Positions 46,628 through 56,202 are shown, counted from the first letter of the stretch. The stretch is 64,000 nt of DNA from Brevundimonas sp. (GCF_029946145.1 NZ_JAQSDY010000009.1:62001-126000); one strand, 5' to 3'. Notes: generated by a model from the sequence alone, not told the origin. Numbers and translations are program-made.

Positions 46628-48397
46628 ATGCGTCAGAGTTTGCCGGGTTTTGACGAGGCCTTCGACCGCACAGGGGTTGAGACGCGGAGTCAGGCCGGAG
46701 CCCGCGCCGCGATCGGCGTGATTGTATTCCTGTCGGGCCTGACGGCGATCCCGTTGTCGGCCCTCCTGGTCTGGGCCGCTATGTATGTGACGGGCGACCT
46801 GACGCTGTGGATTGCGACCGATCCGGCGAACCAGCGGCATAGGCCGGTCTTCTTTCGAACCCTGAGGTTGGCCGCGACCCTGGTGTCGACGTGCGCCTGG
46901 GTCACAATCGGCGCGCTGTGGTGGATGGCGCCTGGCGACTACGCCAAGGCAGCCGGAGTCGGCTTGATCGCAGGCGTGCTGCTGTACGTTGTGAGAGGGT
47001 GTCACCGGTCGCTGGCCCAGATGCTGACGTCCGGCCTTCCCCCGGCCATCGCCCTGCTGACGCTGCCGTTCGTGGGCGGCGCGACGATCGAGAAGGTCGG
47101 GCTGTTCACAGCAATGGCTTTGCTGGTGGCCTATGCCGTCAGTTCCGGCGTCAACGCCTGGCAGGGCCACCGCCGGCTGCAGCGGACGACGCTGGCCCTG
47201 GTGCAGAAGCAGCAGGAGGCCGAGGCCGCCAGCGTGGCCAAGACCGAGTTCCTGGCGAACATGAGCCACGAGATCCGCACGCCGCTGAACGGCGTCCTGG
47301 CCATGGCCCATGTGCTGCACCGCGCCGACCTGCCGCCCCGCGAGAAGGAAGCCGCCGGCGTGATCTGCGCCTCGGGCGAGATGCTGGAACGGCTGTTGTC
47401 AGACGTTCTCGATCTGGCCAAGGTCGAGGCGGGCCAGATGACCCTGGAGGTCGCGCCCTTCGACGCCGGCGACCTGACGCGCAGCGTTGTGGCCCTGTGC
47501 CGGATGCGGGCCGAGGAGAAGCGGGTTGGGCTGGCGGTCGAGATCGAACCCGCCGCAGAGGGCCATTATCTGGGCGACACGGTGCGGGTCCGGCAGGTGT
47601 TGAGCAACCTGCTGTCCAATGCGGTGAAATTCACCAATGAAGGCGAGGTCCGCGTGACGCTGGGCGTCAATCCGGAAGGCGCGCTGCGCTTCACCGTCGC
47701 GGACACCGGGGTCGGGTTCGAGCCGGCGATGAAGGCGCGTCTGTTCGGCCGGTTCGAGCAGGCGGACGGCTCGATCACCCGCCGGTTCGGCGGCAGCGGT
47801 CTGGGTCTCGCCATCTCGCGCAGTCTGGTGGAAATGATGGGCGGGTCGCTGGATTGCGACAGCGCGCCTGGGGTCGGGGCCCGGTTCTGGTTCGATCTGC
47901 CCTTGCCCCGCGGCGCCGGGGCCAAAACGGGCGTGGCGACCTTGGCGGAGGCCGTGTCGGAAGCGGGGCGGACGCGTCAGCTCAACCTGCTGGTCGCCGA
48001 TGATCACTCGACCAATCTGAAGGTCGTTGAGATCATCCTGGCCGACAGCGGGGTGACGGTGACCGCGGTGACGGATGGCCTTCAGGCGGTGTCGGCCCAC
48101 GCCCTGCAGACCTTCGACCTGATCCTGATGGACATGCAGATGCCCGTGATGGACGGCCTGACGGCCGTTGCGATGATCCGCGCCGCCGAGGCCGCTTCAG
48201 GCGGGCGCCGGACGCCCATCATCATGCTGACCGCCAACGCCGCGGCCGAGCATGCGGCGGCGGGGCGGGCGGCGGGCGCGGACATGCACATGACCAAACC
48301 GATATCGCCGGCCGGGCTGCTGTCCGCCATCGCCGAGGTGACCGCCCAGGCGGCGGGGCCGCCGGTAGGCGCGCCGCGCGAACGGTTGGCCGTCTGA
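46628..48397 (+). CDS. Hybrid sensor histidine kinase / response regulator
   Basis: A 589-residue membrane protein. An N-terminal set of about five helices (residues 20-180) is followed by DHp with His214 ([15 protein letters not shown]), an ATPase domain ([41 protein letters not shown]), then a receiver domain with Asp502 ([12 protein letters not shown]) and Lys in [10 protein letters not shown]. The signal sensed is not obvious. GGGAGGG lies upstream of the ATG. It follows the ABC-M1 gene by about 95 bases and converges on upp with one base between the stops. Confidence 0.93.
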   Translation: MRQSLPGFDEAFDRTGVETRSQAGARAAIGVIVFLSGLTAIPLSALLVWAAMYVTGDLTLWIATDPANQRHRPVFFRTLRLAATLVSTCAWVTIGALWWMAPGDYAKAAGVGLIAGVLLYVVRGCHRSLAQMLTSGLPPAIALLTLPFVGGATIEKVGLFTAMALLVAYAVSSGVNAWQGHRRLQRTTLALVQKQQEAEAASVAKTEFLANMSHEIRTPLNGVLAMAHVLHRADLPPREKEAAGVICASGEMLERLLSDVLDLAKVEAGQMTLEVAPFDAGDLTRSVVALCRMRAEEKRVGLAVEIEPAAEGHYLGDTVRVRQVLSNLLSNAVKFTNEGEVRVTLGVNPEGALRFTVADTGVGFEPAMKARLFGRFEQADGSITRRFGGSGLGLAISRSLVEMMGGSLDCDSAPGVGARFWFDLPLPRGAGAKTGVATLAEAVSEAGRTRQLNLLVADDHSTNLKVVEIILADSGVTVTAVTDGLQAVSAHALQTFDLILMDMQMPVMDGLTAVAMIRAAEAASGGRRTPIIMLTANAAAEHAAAGRAAGADMHMTKPISPAGLLSAIAEVTAQAAGPPVGAPRERLAV

Positions 48398-48398
48398 C

Positions 48399-49052
48399 CT
48401 AGCGCGTTCCGAACAGCCGGTCCCCCGCGTCGCCCAGACCGGGCACGATGTAGCCGTGGTCGTTGAGCCGTTCGTCGATGGCGGCGGTCCAGATGGGGAC
48501 ATCAGGATGCCAGCCACGCAGACGTTCCAGCCCCTCGGGCGAGGCGACGAGGCAGACGAAGCGGAGGTTGGTGACGCCGCGCTCCTTGAGCCTTTCGAGG
48601 GCGGCCACGGCGGTGTTGCCGGTCGCCAGCATCGGATCGATGACCACGCACAGGCGCTCGGCCACGTCGTCGGGCGCGCGGAAATAGTATTCGACGGCGT
48701 CGAGCGTCACGGGTTCGCGGTACAGGCCAATGTGGCCGACCCGGGCCGAGGGGACCAGTTCCAGCATCCCGTCGACCAGGCCCAGGCCGGCGCGAAGGAT
48801 GGGGACGAAGACCATCTTCTTGCCGGCGATGCGCTGGCCGATGGTGGGGCCGACGGGGGTCTCGACGGGGTAATCCTCCAGCGGCAGGTCGCGGGTGACC
48901 TCGTAACAGAGCAGGGTCGAGATCTCGCGCAGCAGCTGGCGGAAGCGGGCGGTCGAGGTGTCTTTCGACCGCATGATGCTGAGCTTGTGGGCGACCAGCG
49001 GGTGGGCGACGACGGTGACGCCGTCCATTGAGAAGGCGGGCTTGGTCGGCAT
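48399..49052 (-). CDS. upp: Uracil phosphoribosyltransferase
   Basis: Makes UMP from uracil and PRPP. The 217-residue length is typical. Motifs are [18 protein letters not shown] at the N-terminus, [14 protein letters not shown] near 85, and [19 protein letters not shown] near 135 (PRPP loop). The ATG (49052-49050) shares one base with the stop of the upstream DUF1688 gene (TGATG), so they are coupled. Here the enzyme probably supplies UMP to the URC catabolic route rather than only salvage (inference). Confidence 0.96.
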   Translation of the reverse strand: MPTKPAFSMDGVTVVAHPLVAHKLSIMRSKDTSTARFRQLLREISTLLCYEVTRDLPLEDYPVETPVGPTIGQRIAGKKMVFVPILRAGLGLVDGMLELVPSARVGHIGLYREPVTLDAVEYYFRAPDDVAERLCVVIDPMLATGNTAVAALERLKERGVTNLRFVCLVASPEGLERLRGWHPDVPIWTAAIDERLNDHGYIVPGLGDAGDRLFGTR

Positions 49053-50308
49053 CAGAATACGGTCCCGTCGGAGAGGATGGTCAGGGGCGGTCCGCCGCCC
49101 CCCTTGCCAGTATCAGGTCTGCGTTCGGCGGCGGCGCGGCGGCCGGCGGCCCAGGTGCCGCCCTCCAGCACGCTGGCCAGGGGCATGGCCCCGGCGGTGA
49201 CGCCCAGTTCGGCGCGGACCAGCGGCGCGATGCGGTCCAGCAGGGCCACGGTCATGGCGCGCCAGCCGACCACCAGCGGATCGGAGACAGGCCACGGCTT
49301 TTCGGCGTCGGCGGGGTCCTTCAGCGTCAGCACGCCGAGGTCCATGAACAGGCCGCCGTTGCGGTATTCGGCGAGGCCGGTGAGGCCGTCGAGGTCGGTG
49401 ATCCGGAGGCCCGCCGTCTGCAGCGGCTCGACCAGCGAATAGCTGAGCCACTGCGACAGCTTGTGGATCGGTACGAGACCGTCTGTGGCGTCGCCGCGCT
49501 TGATCGCGGGGTGTTTCCAGCAGTCGCCGAGATCGACGCCGCCGAGAGTCAGCCGGTCGCGCCAGATCGGGCCGAGGGCTTCGAGCAGGACCTCGAGGAT
49601 GACAGGGGCGGGCAGGCGGTCCTGATCGTCGGCGCGGTCGACCATGGCGTCGAACAGGCCGCCGGGACGCGGCTCGTCCTCGAGGGCGAACAGGTCAGGC
49701 TCGGCGAGACAGGCCTGGCCGAGACGGCGCAGCAGGGCGGCGCGGCCGTCGAGGCCGACCAGCGGATTGTCGGCGGTGACCTGGAATCCGTGCGCCAGAT
49801 CGGCGGCGGTCAGGAAGGTCAGGGCCACGGCGTCGACGCGCCACGGGTCGTCCTCGGTGATGGAGAAGGCGCCGGCCTCGAACATCCGCAGGGAGGCGAT
49901 GGCCAAACCTTCGGAGCGGGTCAGGGTGCGGCCGGTCTGCGCGTCCCTGTAGGACCAGTCCGGCCCGGCGCCGGCGTCGAGCAGGACGGAAACGATGGCG
50001 AGGTCGAACTCGGCCCGGGCGCGGGAGGCGGGATCGAGCCAGTCGCGGGTCCCGGCGGCGGGGCCCCACAGGTCGACGCCGTCGATGGCGAAATGCCGCC
50101 AGCGGGCGTGGAAGGGCACGGTCAGGGTCGGATACTGGTCGCGGATCACGGCGGCGACGTAGCGCGCCGTCTCGGACAGCCGATCAAGATCGACATTCCA
50201 GTGATCGAGGCCGCCGGCGACGCCGATGGCCAGCATCTCATGGGCCCGTTCGCGGACGGCGGCGGCGTTGAGCAGGCTGCGCGCCTGCCGGGTGTCAGAA
50301 CTGCTCAA
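49052..50308 (-). CDS. urc4: Uracil catabolism protein URC4 (DUF1688)
   Basis: A 418-residue DUF1688 protein, homologous to URC4 of the yeast Lachancea kluyveri, required for uracil catabolism by the URC route. The start is the TTG at 50308 ([22 protein letters not shown]), overlapping the end of the upstream gene; GTG 50326 is an alternative. Conserved segments: [40 protein letters not shown], and [17 protein letters not shown] near 300. No enzymatic activity is established for the family in my knowledge. Its neighbours, URC1 and upp, make the assignment strong. Confidence 0.88.
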   Translation of the reverse strand: MSSSDTRQARSLLNAAAVRERAHEMLAIGVAGGLDHWNVDLDRLSETARYVAAVIRDQYPTLTVPFHARWRHFAIDGVDLWGPAAGTRDWLDPASRARAEFDLAIVSVLLDAGAGPDWSYRDAQTGRTLTRSEGLAIASLRMFEAGAFSITEDDPWRVDAVALTFLTAADLAHGFQVTADNPLVGLDGRAALLRRLGQACLAEPDLFALEDEPRPGGLFDAMVDRADDQDRLPAPVILEVLLEALGPIWRDRLTLGGVDLGDCWKHPAIKRGDATDGLVPIHKLSQWLSYSLVEPLQTAGLRITDLDGLTGLAEYRNGGLFMDLGVLTLKDPADAEKPWPVSDPLVVGWRAMTVALLDRIAPLVRAELGVTAGAMPLASVLEGGTWAAGRRAAAERRPDTGKGGGGPPLTILSDGTVF

Positions 50309-51548
50309 GGTCGCGGCCCACCACACGGGTCAGGTCTTCAGCCGACGGCGGGGCGTCAGGGGTGAAATAGCCGGCGGCCTTCTTGGCCTCCATCTCCACC
50401 GAGGCGTCGGGCGGCACGAGATAGTCGGGGATTGGCACCCGTTCGCCGATCTCGATGCCCGAGGCGGTCAGGGCGTCGTGCTTCATGTTGGACATGGAGA
50501 CGAAGCGGTCGATCTTCGTGATCCCCAGCCAGTGCAGGATGTCGGGCATCAGTTGCTGGAAGCGGGCGTCCTGGACCCCGGCGACGCATTCGGTGCGCTC
50601 GAAATAGGTGGCGGCCTGGTCGCCGCCGGGCTGACGTTTGCGGGCGTTGTAGACGAGGAATTTCGTCACCTCGCCGAGGGCACGCCCCTCCTTGCGGTTA
50701 TAGGCGATCAGGCCCGCGCCGCCGTCCTGGGCCTCGCGGATGCATTCCTCGATGCCGTGGGTCAGATAGGGGCGGCAGGTGCAGATGTCGGAGCCGAAGA
50801 CGTCGGAACCGTTGCACTCGTCATGGACGCGGCAGGTCAGGCGGCGTTTCGGGTCGGCGATCGCGGCCGGGTCGCCGAAGATGTAGAGGGTTATGCCGCC
50901 GATCGGGGGCAGGAAGACCTTGATGTCCGGCCGGGTGACGAGGTCGGCGTACATGCCGCCGGTCTGTTCGAACAGGGTGCGGCGCAGGGCCGTCTCGGTG
51001 ACCCCGAAACGTTCGGCGATGCCGGGCAGGTACCAGACGGGGTCGATGGCGGCCTTGGTCACGGCGACGTCGCCGCTTTCATGCACGATCTGGCCGTCGG
51101 CCTTGAGCCGGCCGGCGGCGATGGCCTCGCCGATCTCGCCCAGTTGCAGGCGGGCGCGGGTCACGGCGATGGTGGGGCGGATGTCGACGCCGTCGCGCAG
51201 TTCGTCGGCGAAGTCCTCGGCCACCCGGGCGCCCCAGGGGTCGAGCGAGACGATCTTGCCCGGATCAGTCCACTGCGGGAACGGACCCATGGGCGTGGTC
51301 GGCGAGGTGTTGGTAAGGTCGGGCCGGTTGTTGGCGCTCATGGCGCCCGAGGAGACGGCCAGGGCCCGATAGACCGAATAGGCGCCACCGTGGGCGCCGA
51401 TGGCGTTGCGATCGCTGCCCGAGTTGACGGTGCCGATGACGGGCCCTCGTTCCCCGGCGGTTGGTGCGCCCCAGTTCAGGGGGAAGCGGCTGACGGTTCC
51501 CGCGCCGGGGTGGGAGTTGAGCCGGATGTGGCTCGGTCGGTTGGACAT
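50295..51548 (-). CDS. urc1: GTP cyclohydrolase II-like uracil catabolism protein URC1
   Basis: A 417-residue homologue of URC1, related to GTP cyclohydrolase II. Within the C-terminal half lie the zinc-site Cys residues (VHDECNGSDVFGSDICTCRPYL, near 245-266), with the RibA-like core and a GLIAYNRKEGRALGEVTKFL segment. The N-terminal 200 residues are specific to URC1. Its stop overlaps the start of the DUF1688 gene. URC1 is thought to act on the uracil-derived nucleotide, opening the ring (known from yeast work). First gene of the operon; the region to ku is 137 bases. Confidence 0.88.
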   Translation of the reverse strand: MSNRPSHIRLNSHPGAGTVSRFPLNWGAPTAGERGPVIGTVNSGSDRNAIGAHGGAYSVYRALAVSSGAMSANNRPDLTNTSPTTPMGPFPQWTDPGKIVSLDPWGARVAEDFADELRDGVDIRPTIAVTRARLQLGEIGEAIAAGRLKADGQIVHESGDVAVTKAAIDPVWYLPGIAERFGVTETALRRTLFEQTGGMYADLVTRPDIKVFLPPIGGITLYIFGDPAAIADPKRRLTCRVHDECNGSDVFGSDICTCRPYLTHGIEECIREAQDGGAGLIAYNRKEGRALGEVTKFLVYNARKRQPGGDQAATYFERTECVAGVQDARFQQLMPDILHWLGITKIDRFVSMSNMKHDALTASGIEIGERVPIPDYLVPPDASVEMEAKKAAGYFTPDAPPSAEDLTRVVGRDLEQF

Positions 51549-51685
51549 GTTTCCTCACTCGAAACCGGCTTGTTGTTTTTCTTGCGCCGGACTCGTCAGG
51601 ACACACCTGTTGGGACTCACTGTCCAGTGCCTGAACGAGTCTGGCCAGGCTGCGTTGTCACCCCGTTACTCAAGGAGTCTGCACC

Positions 51686-52546
51686 ATGGCCGCCCGACCC
51701 ACCTGGCAGGGACATCTGAAGCTGTCGCTGGTGACCTGCCCGGTCGCCCTCTACACGGCGACGTCGAGCGCGAGCCACGTCAGCTTCCATCTGATCAACC
51801 CGGATACCAACAACCGCATCCGCATGGTGCCGACCGATCCCGATACCGGGCCGGTCGAGCGGTCGGATCTGGTCAAGGGCTATGAGGTGTCCAAGGACGA
51901 ATATGTCCTGTTCGACGACGCCGACTTCGACAAGGTCAAGCTGGAGTCCACCCGGACCATCGACATCAACCAGTTCGTCGACGAGGACGACATCGACCGC
52001 CTGTATTGGGACGACCCCTTCTATGTGGTGCCCGAGACGGGGGTCGGGGCCGAGGCCTTCGCCGTCATCCGCGACGCCATGAAGGCGGCCGGCAAGATCG
52101 CCATCGGCTGTCTGGTCCTGCGCGGCCGCGAACGGCAGATCGCCCTGGAGGTGCGCGGCAAGGGGCTGGTGGCCTATTCGTTGCGGCCGCATGACGAGGT
52201 GCGCGACACCGCCGACTATTTCGACGACATCCCGGCGGTGAAGCCGGACAAGGACATGGTCGAGATCGCCACCCGCATCATCGGCCAGAAGGAGGCGGAG
52301 TTCGATCCGTCGAAATTCACTGACCGCTATGACGATGCCCTCAGGGAAATGATCAAGGCCAAGCAGAAGGGCGGCAAGGGTCTGGTCGAGGCCCCCGAGC
52401 CGGACGACACCAATGTCATCGACCTGATGGAAGCCTTGCGGGCCAGTCTGAAGGGATCGGCGGGAGGCAAGGCGCCGGCGAAGAAGACAGCGGCGAAGAA
52501 GGCTGCTCCGGCGAAGAAGCCCGCGGCGAAGTCGAAGGCGGCGTAG
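51686..52546 (+). CDS. ku: DNA end-binding protein Ku
   Basis: Homodimeric bacterial Ku that binds broken DNA ends and recruits LigD in non-homologous end joining. The 286-residue protein begins MAARPTWQGHLKLSLVTCPV, the usual Ku start, and carries the Ku core (VEIATRIIGQKEAEFDPSKF). A Lys/Ala-rich tail (residues about 255-286) is a DNA-binding C-terminal extension typical of many alphaproteobacteria. AAGGAG lies 9 bases upstream of ATG. No ligD is in the window. A palindromic repeat follows the gene. Confidence 0.95.
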   Translation: MAARPTWQGHLKLSLVTCPVALYTATSSASHVSFHLINPDTNNRIRMVPTDPDTGPVERSDLVKGYEVSKDEYVLFDDADFDKVKLESTRTIDINQFVDEDDIDRLYWDDPFYVVPETGVGAEAFAVIRDAMKAAGKIAIGCLVLRGRERQIALEVRGKGLVAYSLRPHDEVRDTADYFDDIPAVKPDKDMVEIATRIIGQKEAEFDPSKFTDRYDDALREMIKAKQKGGKGLVEAPEPDDTNVIDLMEALRASLKGSAGGKAPAKKTAAKKAAPAKKPAAKSKAA

Positions 52547-52560
52547 GTCAGCCCATCATC

Positions 52561-52685
52561 CGTGCATCCCCGCGAAGGCGGGGACCCAGGCTTTGATCTC
52601 ATCTCCAGTGCTGGACCGAGCGCTGGTCAGCCTGCCAGTCTGGTTGCCGCCCAAACCTGGGTCCCCGCCTTCGCGGGGATGCACG
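52561..52685. repeat. Perfect 30-base inverted repeat element
   Basis: Two perfectly complementary 30-base arms (52561-52590 and 52656-52685) flank a 65-base loop. Each arm holds a smaller palindrome, CCCCGC-GAAG-GCGGGG. The element lies between ku and the SDR gene and carries no open reading frame. It resembles the REP/MITE-like palindromes spread through many alphaproteobacteria. The rest of the gap has no further feature. Confidence 0.75.
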
Positions 52686-52774
52686 GTTTGTGGCTGTCAC
52701 CGAGCGGCTGAGGCATGATGTCCGGTGTCGCGCCGGTGACTTGACCATGGGGCCCGCCAAGCCGTTGGTGAGCC

Positions 52775-53470
52775 ATGGATGATCAAGAACAGGCGGCGGT
52801 GGTCGTCGGGGCGTCGGGCGGGATCGGGGCGGCGACGGTGCGGTTGCTGCGGGCGTCGGGGCGGTTCGCCGTAGTGCACGCCCTGTCGCGGTCGGAGACC
52901 GGCTTCGATCTGGAGGACGAGGCGTCGATCGCGGAGGCCGCCGCGCGGGTCGCGGAGGGGCCGCCGCCGACGCTGGTCTTCGTCGCCACGGGCGTGCTGC
53001 ACCACGGGTTCGAGCCCGAGCGCGGTTATCGCGCCCTGGGCGCCGAGCATATGCTGCGCGACTACCGCATCAACACCGTGGGCCCGGCGCTGACAGCCAA
53101 GCATTTTCTGCCGCTGACGCCGCGCGACCGGCGGGCGGTGTTCACCGCCCTGTCGGCGCGGGTGGGGTCGATCGGCGACAACCGGCTGGGCGGTTGGCAC
53201 AGCTATCGCGCGTCGAAGGCCGCGCTGAACATGGTGCTGAGAAATCTGGCGCTGGAGCTGGGGCGCACCCATCCGCAGGCGGTGGTCGCGGGGCTGCATC
53301 CGGGGACGGTGGACACGGCCCTGAGCCAGCCGTTCCAGCGCGAGGTCAGGCCGGAGCGGCTGTTCACCGCCGACCATTCGGCGGAGCGTCTGCTGGCCGT
53401 GATCAACGGCCTGACGCCCGCAGACAGCGGCGGCGTCTTCGCCTGGGACGGCGCGCGCATTCCCGAATGA
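52775..53470 (+). CDS. Short-chain dehydrogenase/reductase
   Basis: A 231-residue SDR. The Rossmann motif is VVVGASGGIGAATVRLL (residues about 9-25). The usual catalytic YxxxK is in HSYRASKAALNMVLRNLALE (Tyr about 147, Lys about 151). An Asn and Ser in FTALSARVGSIG are also conserved. The cofactor and substrate are unknown; the C-terminus resembles the CsgA/SDR branch. It is followed by the PadR operator region and may be independent of it. Confidence 0.85.
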   Translation: MDDQEQAAVVVGASGGIGAATVRLLRASGRFAVVHALSRSETGFDLEDEASIAEAAARVAEGPPPTLVFVATGVLHHGFEPERGYRALGAEHMLRDYRINTVGPALTAKHFLPLTPRDRRAVFTALSARVGSIGDNRLGGWHSYRASKAALNMVLRNLALELGRTHPQAVVAGLHPGTVDTALSQPFQREVRPERLFTADHSAERLLAVINGLTPADSGGVFAWDGARIPE

Positions 53471-53492
53471 CCGACCGGTGATCGCCGGGCGC

Positions 53493-53537
53493 TTGACTCC
53501 CTCGCACAGTATACGGCATACACTGTGTGTCACACAC
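53493..53537 (+). promoter_or_regulatory. Promoter and operator of the PadR-HAAS operon
   Basis: TTGACT (53493-53498) and CATACA (53517-53522) form a possible -35/-10 pair at 18-base spacing. An imperfect inverted repeat with arms CACAGT (53505-53510) and ACTGTG (53522-53527) spans the -10, and GTGTG-T-CACAC follows (53525-53535). The position suggests repression by the PadR protein itself. Confidence 0.55.
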
Positions 53538-53560
53538 TATGTGGGATGCAGGGAAGCGGC

Positions 53561-53890
53561 ATGAGCCTCGATGCGGACCTCTTTGAATCCATGCGGCTGG
53601 AGCTTCGGCGCGGGTCGCTGGTGCTGGCGGTGCTCGCCTGTCTGAGGACCGAGCGGTACGGCTACACCCTGCGTCAGGCCCTGGCCGCCGACGGGCTGGA
53701 GATGGAGGAATCGACCCTCTATCCGCTGCTGCGCCGGCTGGAGAGCCAGGGACTGCTGAACAGCGAATGGCGCGAGGAGGAGAAGCGGAAGAAGCGCTTC
53801 TACGTCCTGTCGCCGGGCGGCGTTTCGATGCTGGCCGCCCTGACTGACGAGTGGCGGGGGATCAACGCCTCGCTCGACAAGATTCTTTGA
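53561..53890 (+). CDS. PadR-family transcriptional regulator
   Basis: A 109-residue winged-helix regulator (MSLDADLFESMRLELRRGS start). The core LAVLACLRTERYGYTLRQAL, then ESTLYPLLRRLESQGLL and WREEEKRKKRFYVLSPGG, is the PadR pattern. The ATG at 53561 is chosen for its GGGAAG at 6-7 bases; ATG 53546 is possible. It sits 22 bases before a HAAS-domain membrane gene. PadR-HAAS pairs are common, the PadR protein usually repressing the pair. Confidence 0.88.
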   Translation: MSLDADLFESMRLELRRGSLVLAVLACLRTERYGYTLRQALAADGLEMEESTLYPLLRRLESQGLLNSEWREEEKRKKRFYVLSPGGVSMLAALTDEWRGINASLDKIL

Positions 53891-53912
53891 GATCGGCTGA
53901 AGGGGAAAAGCC

Positions 53913-55013
53913 ATGGACATGATCGACCGCTATCTGAACGCCGTCGCCGCGCAACTGCCGCAGGACGAACGGGCCGACATCATCGCCGAACTGCGCGACC
54001 TGATCCTGAGCCGGTTCGAGGCGAAGGAAGAGGAACTGGGGCGGCCGCTGACCGAGGACGAGCAGGAGGCCATCCTGCGCGAGATCGGCCACCCCCTGGT
54101 CGTGGCGGCCCGGTACCGCAAGGGGCCGGACCGGCTGGTGGGGCCCGAGCTGTTTCCCTACTGGCTGTTCGGGGTGAAGGCGGGGCTGCTGGTCCTGCTG
54201 GCGGTGCAGGCGATCGGCCTGTTCATCCATCTGATCAGCGGGCCGGCGGACTCGGGCCAGGCGATCGGCCATGCGTTCCACGGTTTCTTCGGTTCGGCCC
54301 TGACGCTGATCGGCGTGGCGACGGTCGCCGCCGCGGTGTTCGAACACTACGACATCCGGCCGAAATGGATGACGCAGTGGCGGGTCAAGGACCTGGGCGC
54401 CTTCGGTCTGTCCGATCCGGCCGCATGGGGCGCTTCGGTGGCGGGGACCGAGACGGCGAAGCAGACGTGGAGGCTCCGGCCCGCCAAGGCCTGGCCGGGC
54501 GCGGACTACGCCTTCTCGTTCGTCGTCGTCGGGATGTTCGCGCTGTGGTGGGTTGGCCTGCTGCACTTCCCCGGTGTGGCGCAGGTCCGGCTGCTGGGCG
54601 CGGAGGCGGCGGTCACGCCCGCGCCGATCTGGTCGACCCTGTTCGCGCCGATCCTGATCTACGCCCTGGTCCAGATGACGGTCGATCTGAACAGTCTGTT
54701 CCGCCCCCACGCGGTCCGGCTGCGCGCGGCGGCCCGGCTGGGGGTCGCGGCCGGCGGCCTGTGGCTGACCTGGGCGATCTGGGAGGCGGGCCACTGGTTC
54801 ACCCTGACCGACCTCAATGGCGAGACGGCCCGCATCGCCGGCGACGGGGTCACGCTGGACTTCGAGGCCCTGAGGACGCTGGGCGACGGCGCGCGGGATC
54901 TGGTCGGGGTGGCGAGCACCCTGTCGGTGGTGTTGGTCTGGGCCCTGGCCATCTCGGCGATCAGCCTGGCGAGCAGCATGGTCCTCAACCTGTGGCGGCT
55001 GGCGCGGCCCTGA
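53913..55013 (+). CDS. HAAS-domain membrane protein
   Basis: A 366-residue protein. The N-terminal domain (residues 1-65: YLNAVAAQLPQDERADIIAELRDLI, EILREIGHPLVVAARY) is the HAAS/DUF1700 module that often accompanies PadR. About six hydrophobic helices follow (FGVKAGLLVLLAVQAIGLF, AFSFVVVGMFALWWVGLL, LSVVLVWALAISAIS). It is the target gene of the PadR promoter (inference). Function unknown, possibly membrane-stress signalling. Confidence 0.82.
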   Translation: MDMIDRYLNAVAAQLPQDERADIIAELRDLILSRFEAKEEELGRPLTEDEQEAILREIGHPLVVAARYRKGPDRLVGPELFPYWLFGVKAGLLVLLAVQAIGLFIHLISGPADSGQAIGHAFHGFFGSALTLIGVATVAAAVFEHYDIRPKWMTQWRVKDLGAFGLSDPAAWGASVAGTETAKQTWRLRPAKAWPGADYAFSFVVVGMFALWWVGLLHFPGVAQVRLLGAEAAVTPAPIWSTLFAPILIYALVQMTVDLNSLFRPHAVRLRAAARLGVAAGGLWLTWAIWEAGHWFTLTDLNGETARIAGDGVTLDFEALRTLGDGARDLVGVASTLSVVLVWALAISAISLASSMVLNLWRLARP

Positions 55014-55098
55014 TCGGCCGTCCGCGCGAACTCAGGCCCGGCGCCGCGATGTCCGAAAACCGCGAGACATCCGACCCCGCCGGGCTCATTCTGCAACC

Positions 55099-56202
55099 AT
55101 GGAAAACGCCAGCGAACTCGACCAGGAGGCCTGTTACCGCGCGGTGCTGACTCGCGACGCGCGGTTCGACGGGCGCTTCTTCGGCTGTGTGAAGACCACG
55201 GGCATCTACTGCCGCCCGGTCTGCCCGGCCCGGACCCCCAGGCGGGAGAACATGATCTTCGTCGTCACGGCGGCGGCGGCGGAGGAGGCGGGCTTTCGGG
55301 CCTGTCTGCGCTGCCGGCCCGAGACCGCGCCCGACATGGGGGCGTGGCGCGGGACGTCCAATACGGTCAGTCGGGCCCTGGCCCTGATCGAGGCGGGCGC
55401 TCTGGATGGAGGCGACGTCGACGGTCTGGCCGCGCGGCTGGGGGTTGGAGAACGGCATCTGCGGCGGCTGTTCCGCCAGCATCTGGGCGCCGCGCCGGTC
55501 AGCGTGGCCCAGACCCGGCGGGTGCTGCTGGCCAAGGCCCTGATCCACCAGACGGACCTGAGCATGGCGCAGGTGGCGCTGGCCTCGGGCTTCGGCAGCG
55601 TGCGGCGGTTCAACGAGACGTTTCAGACCCTGTACGAGCGGCCGCCCTCGGCCCTGCGCCGGCGCGGCGAGCGGGTGCACGAGGGCGGGGTGAGGCTGAG
55701 CCTGTCCTACCGCGCCCCCTATGACTGGGAGGCGATGCTCGCGGCCCTGACGGCGCGCGGGGACAAGGTCGAAGGGACGCGCTGGTCGCGCGTGCTGGCG
55801 CCGGAGGTGGACGGGGCCGACGGTTCTGTGTCGGTCGAGCCGGCGGAGGCCGGCCGGGTCGCGATCTGCGTCGAGGCGACCGACCTGAAGGCCCTGCCAG
55901 GGGTGCTGGCGCGGGTGCGGCGGGTGTTCGACATGTCGGCCGATCCGGACGCCATCGCCCGCGATCTGTCGGCTGATCCCGTGCTGAAGCCGTTGGTGGA
56001 GGCCCGGCCGGGGCTGAGGCTGGCGGGAGCCTGGATCGATGACGGGGGCGAGGCGCCGAGCGACCGCCTGAATGACGAAACCCTGACCGCCCGCGCCGAA
56101 GCCTGGCGTCCGTGGCGGGCCTATGGCGCCCTGTATCTGGCCCTCGCGGGGATCAGCGGCGACCAGTTGATGGAGAGAGACGATGCGAAACGCGCAGCCT
56201 GA
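55099..56202 (+). CDS. ada: Ada-AlkA type regulator that lacks the glycosylase catalytic core
   Basis: A 367-residue protein with three parts: a methylphosphotriester-accepting Ada zinc domain with Cys38, Cys42, Cys69 and Cys72 (numbering as in E. coli Ada); an AraC helix-turn-helix (NTVSRALALIEAG, LRRLFRQHLGA, ALASGFGSVRRFNETF); and an AlkA N-terminal domain (RLSLSYRAPYDWEAML). The HhH-GPD glycosylase core that normally follows is missing. After LRLAGAW at about residue 310, the sequence jumps within about 20 residues to RAEAWRPWRAYGALYL, the ending of AlkA. No helix-hairpin-helix or catalytic Asp remains. It would sense alkylation and act as a regulator, without base excision. It overlaps ogt by 20 bases. 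Confidence 0.85.
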   Translation: MENASELDQEACYRAVLTRDARFDGRFFGCVKTTGIYCRPVCPARTPRRENMIFVVTAAAAEEAGFRACLRCRPETAPDMGAWRGTSNTVSRALALIEAGALDGGDVDGLAARLGVGERHLRRLFRQHLGAAPVSVAQTRRVLLAKALIHQTDLSMAQVALASGFGSVRRFNETFQTLYERPPSALRRRGERVHEGGVRLSLSYRAPYDWEAMLAALTARGDKVEGTRWSRVLAPEVDGADGSVSVEPAEAGRVAICVEATDLKALPGVLARVRRVFDMSADPDAIARDLSADPVLKPLVEARPGLRLAGAWIDDGGEAPSDRLNDETLTARAEAWRPWRAYGALYLALAGISGDQLMERDDAKRAA

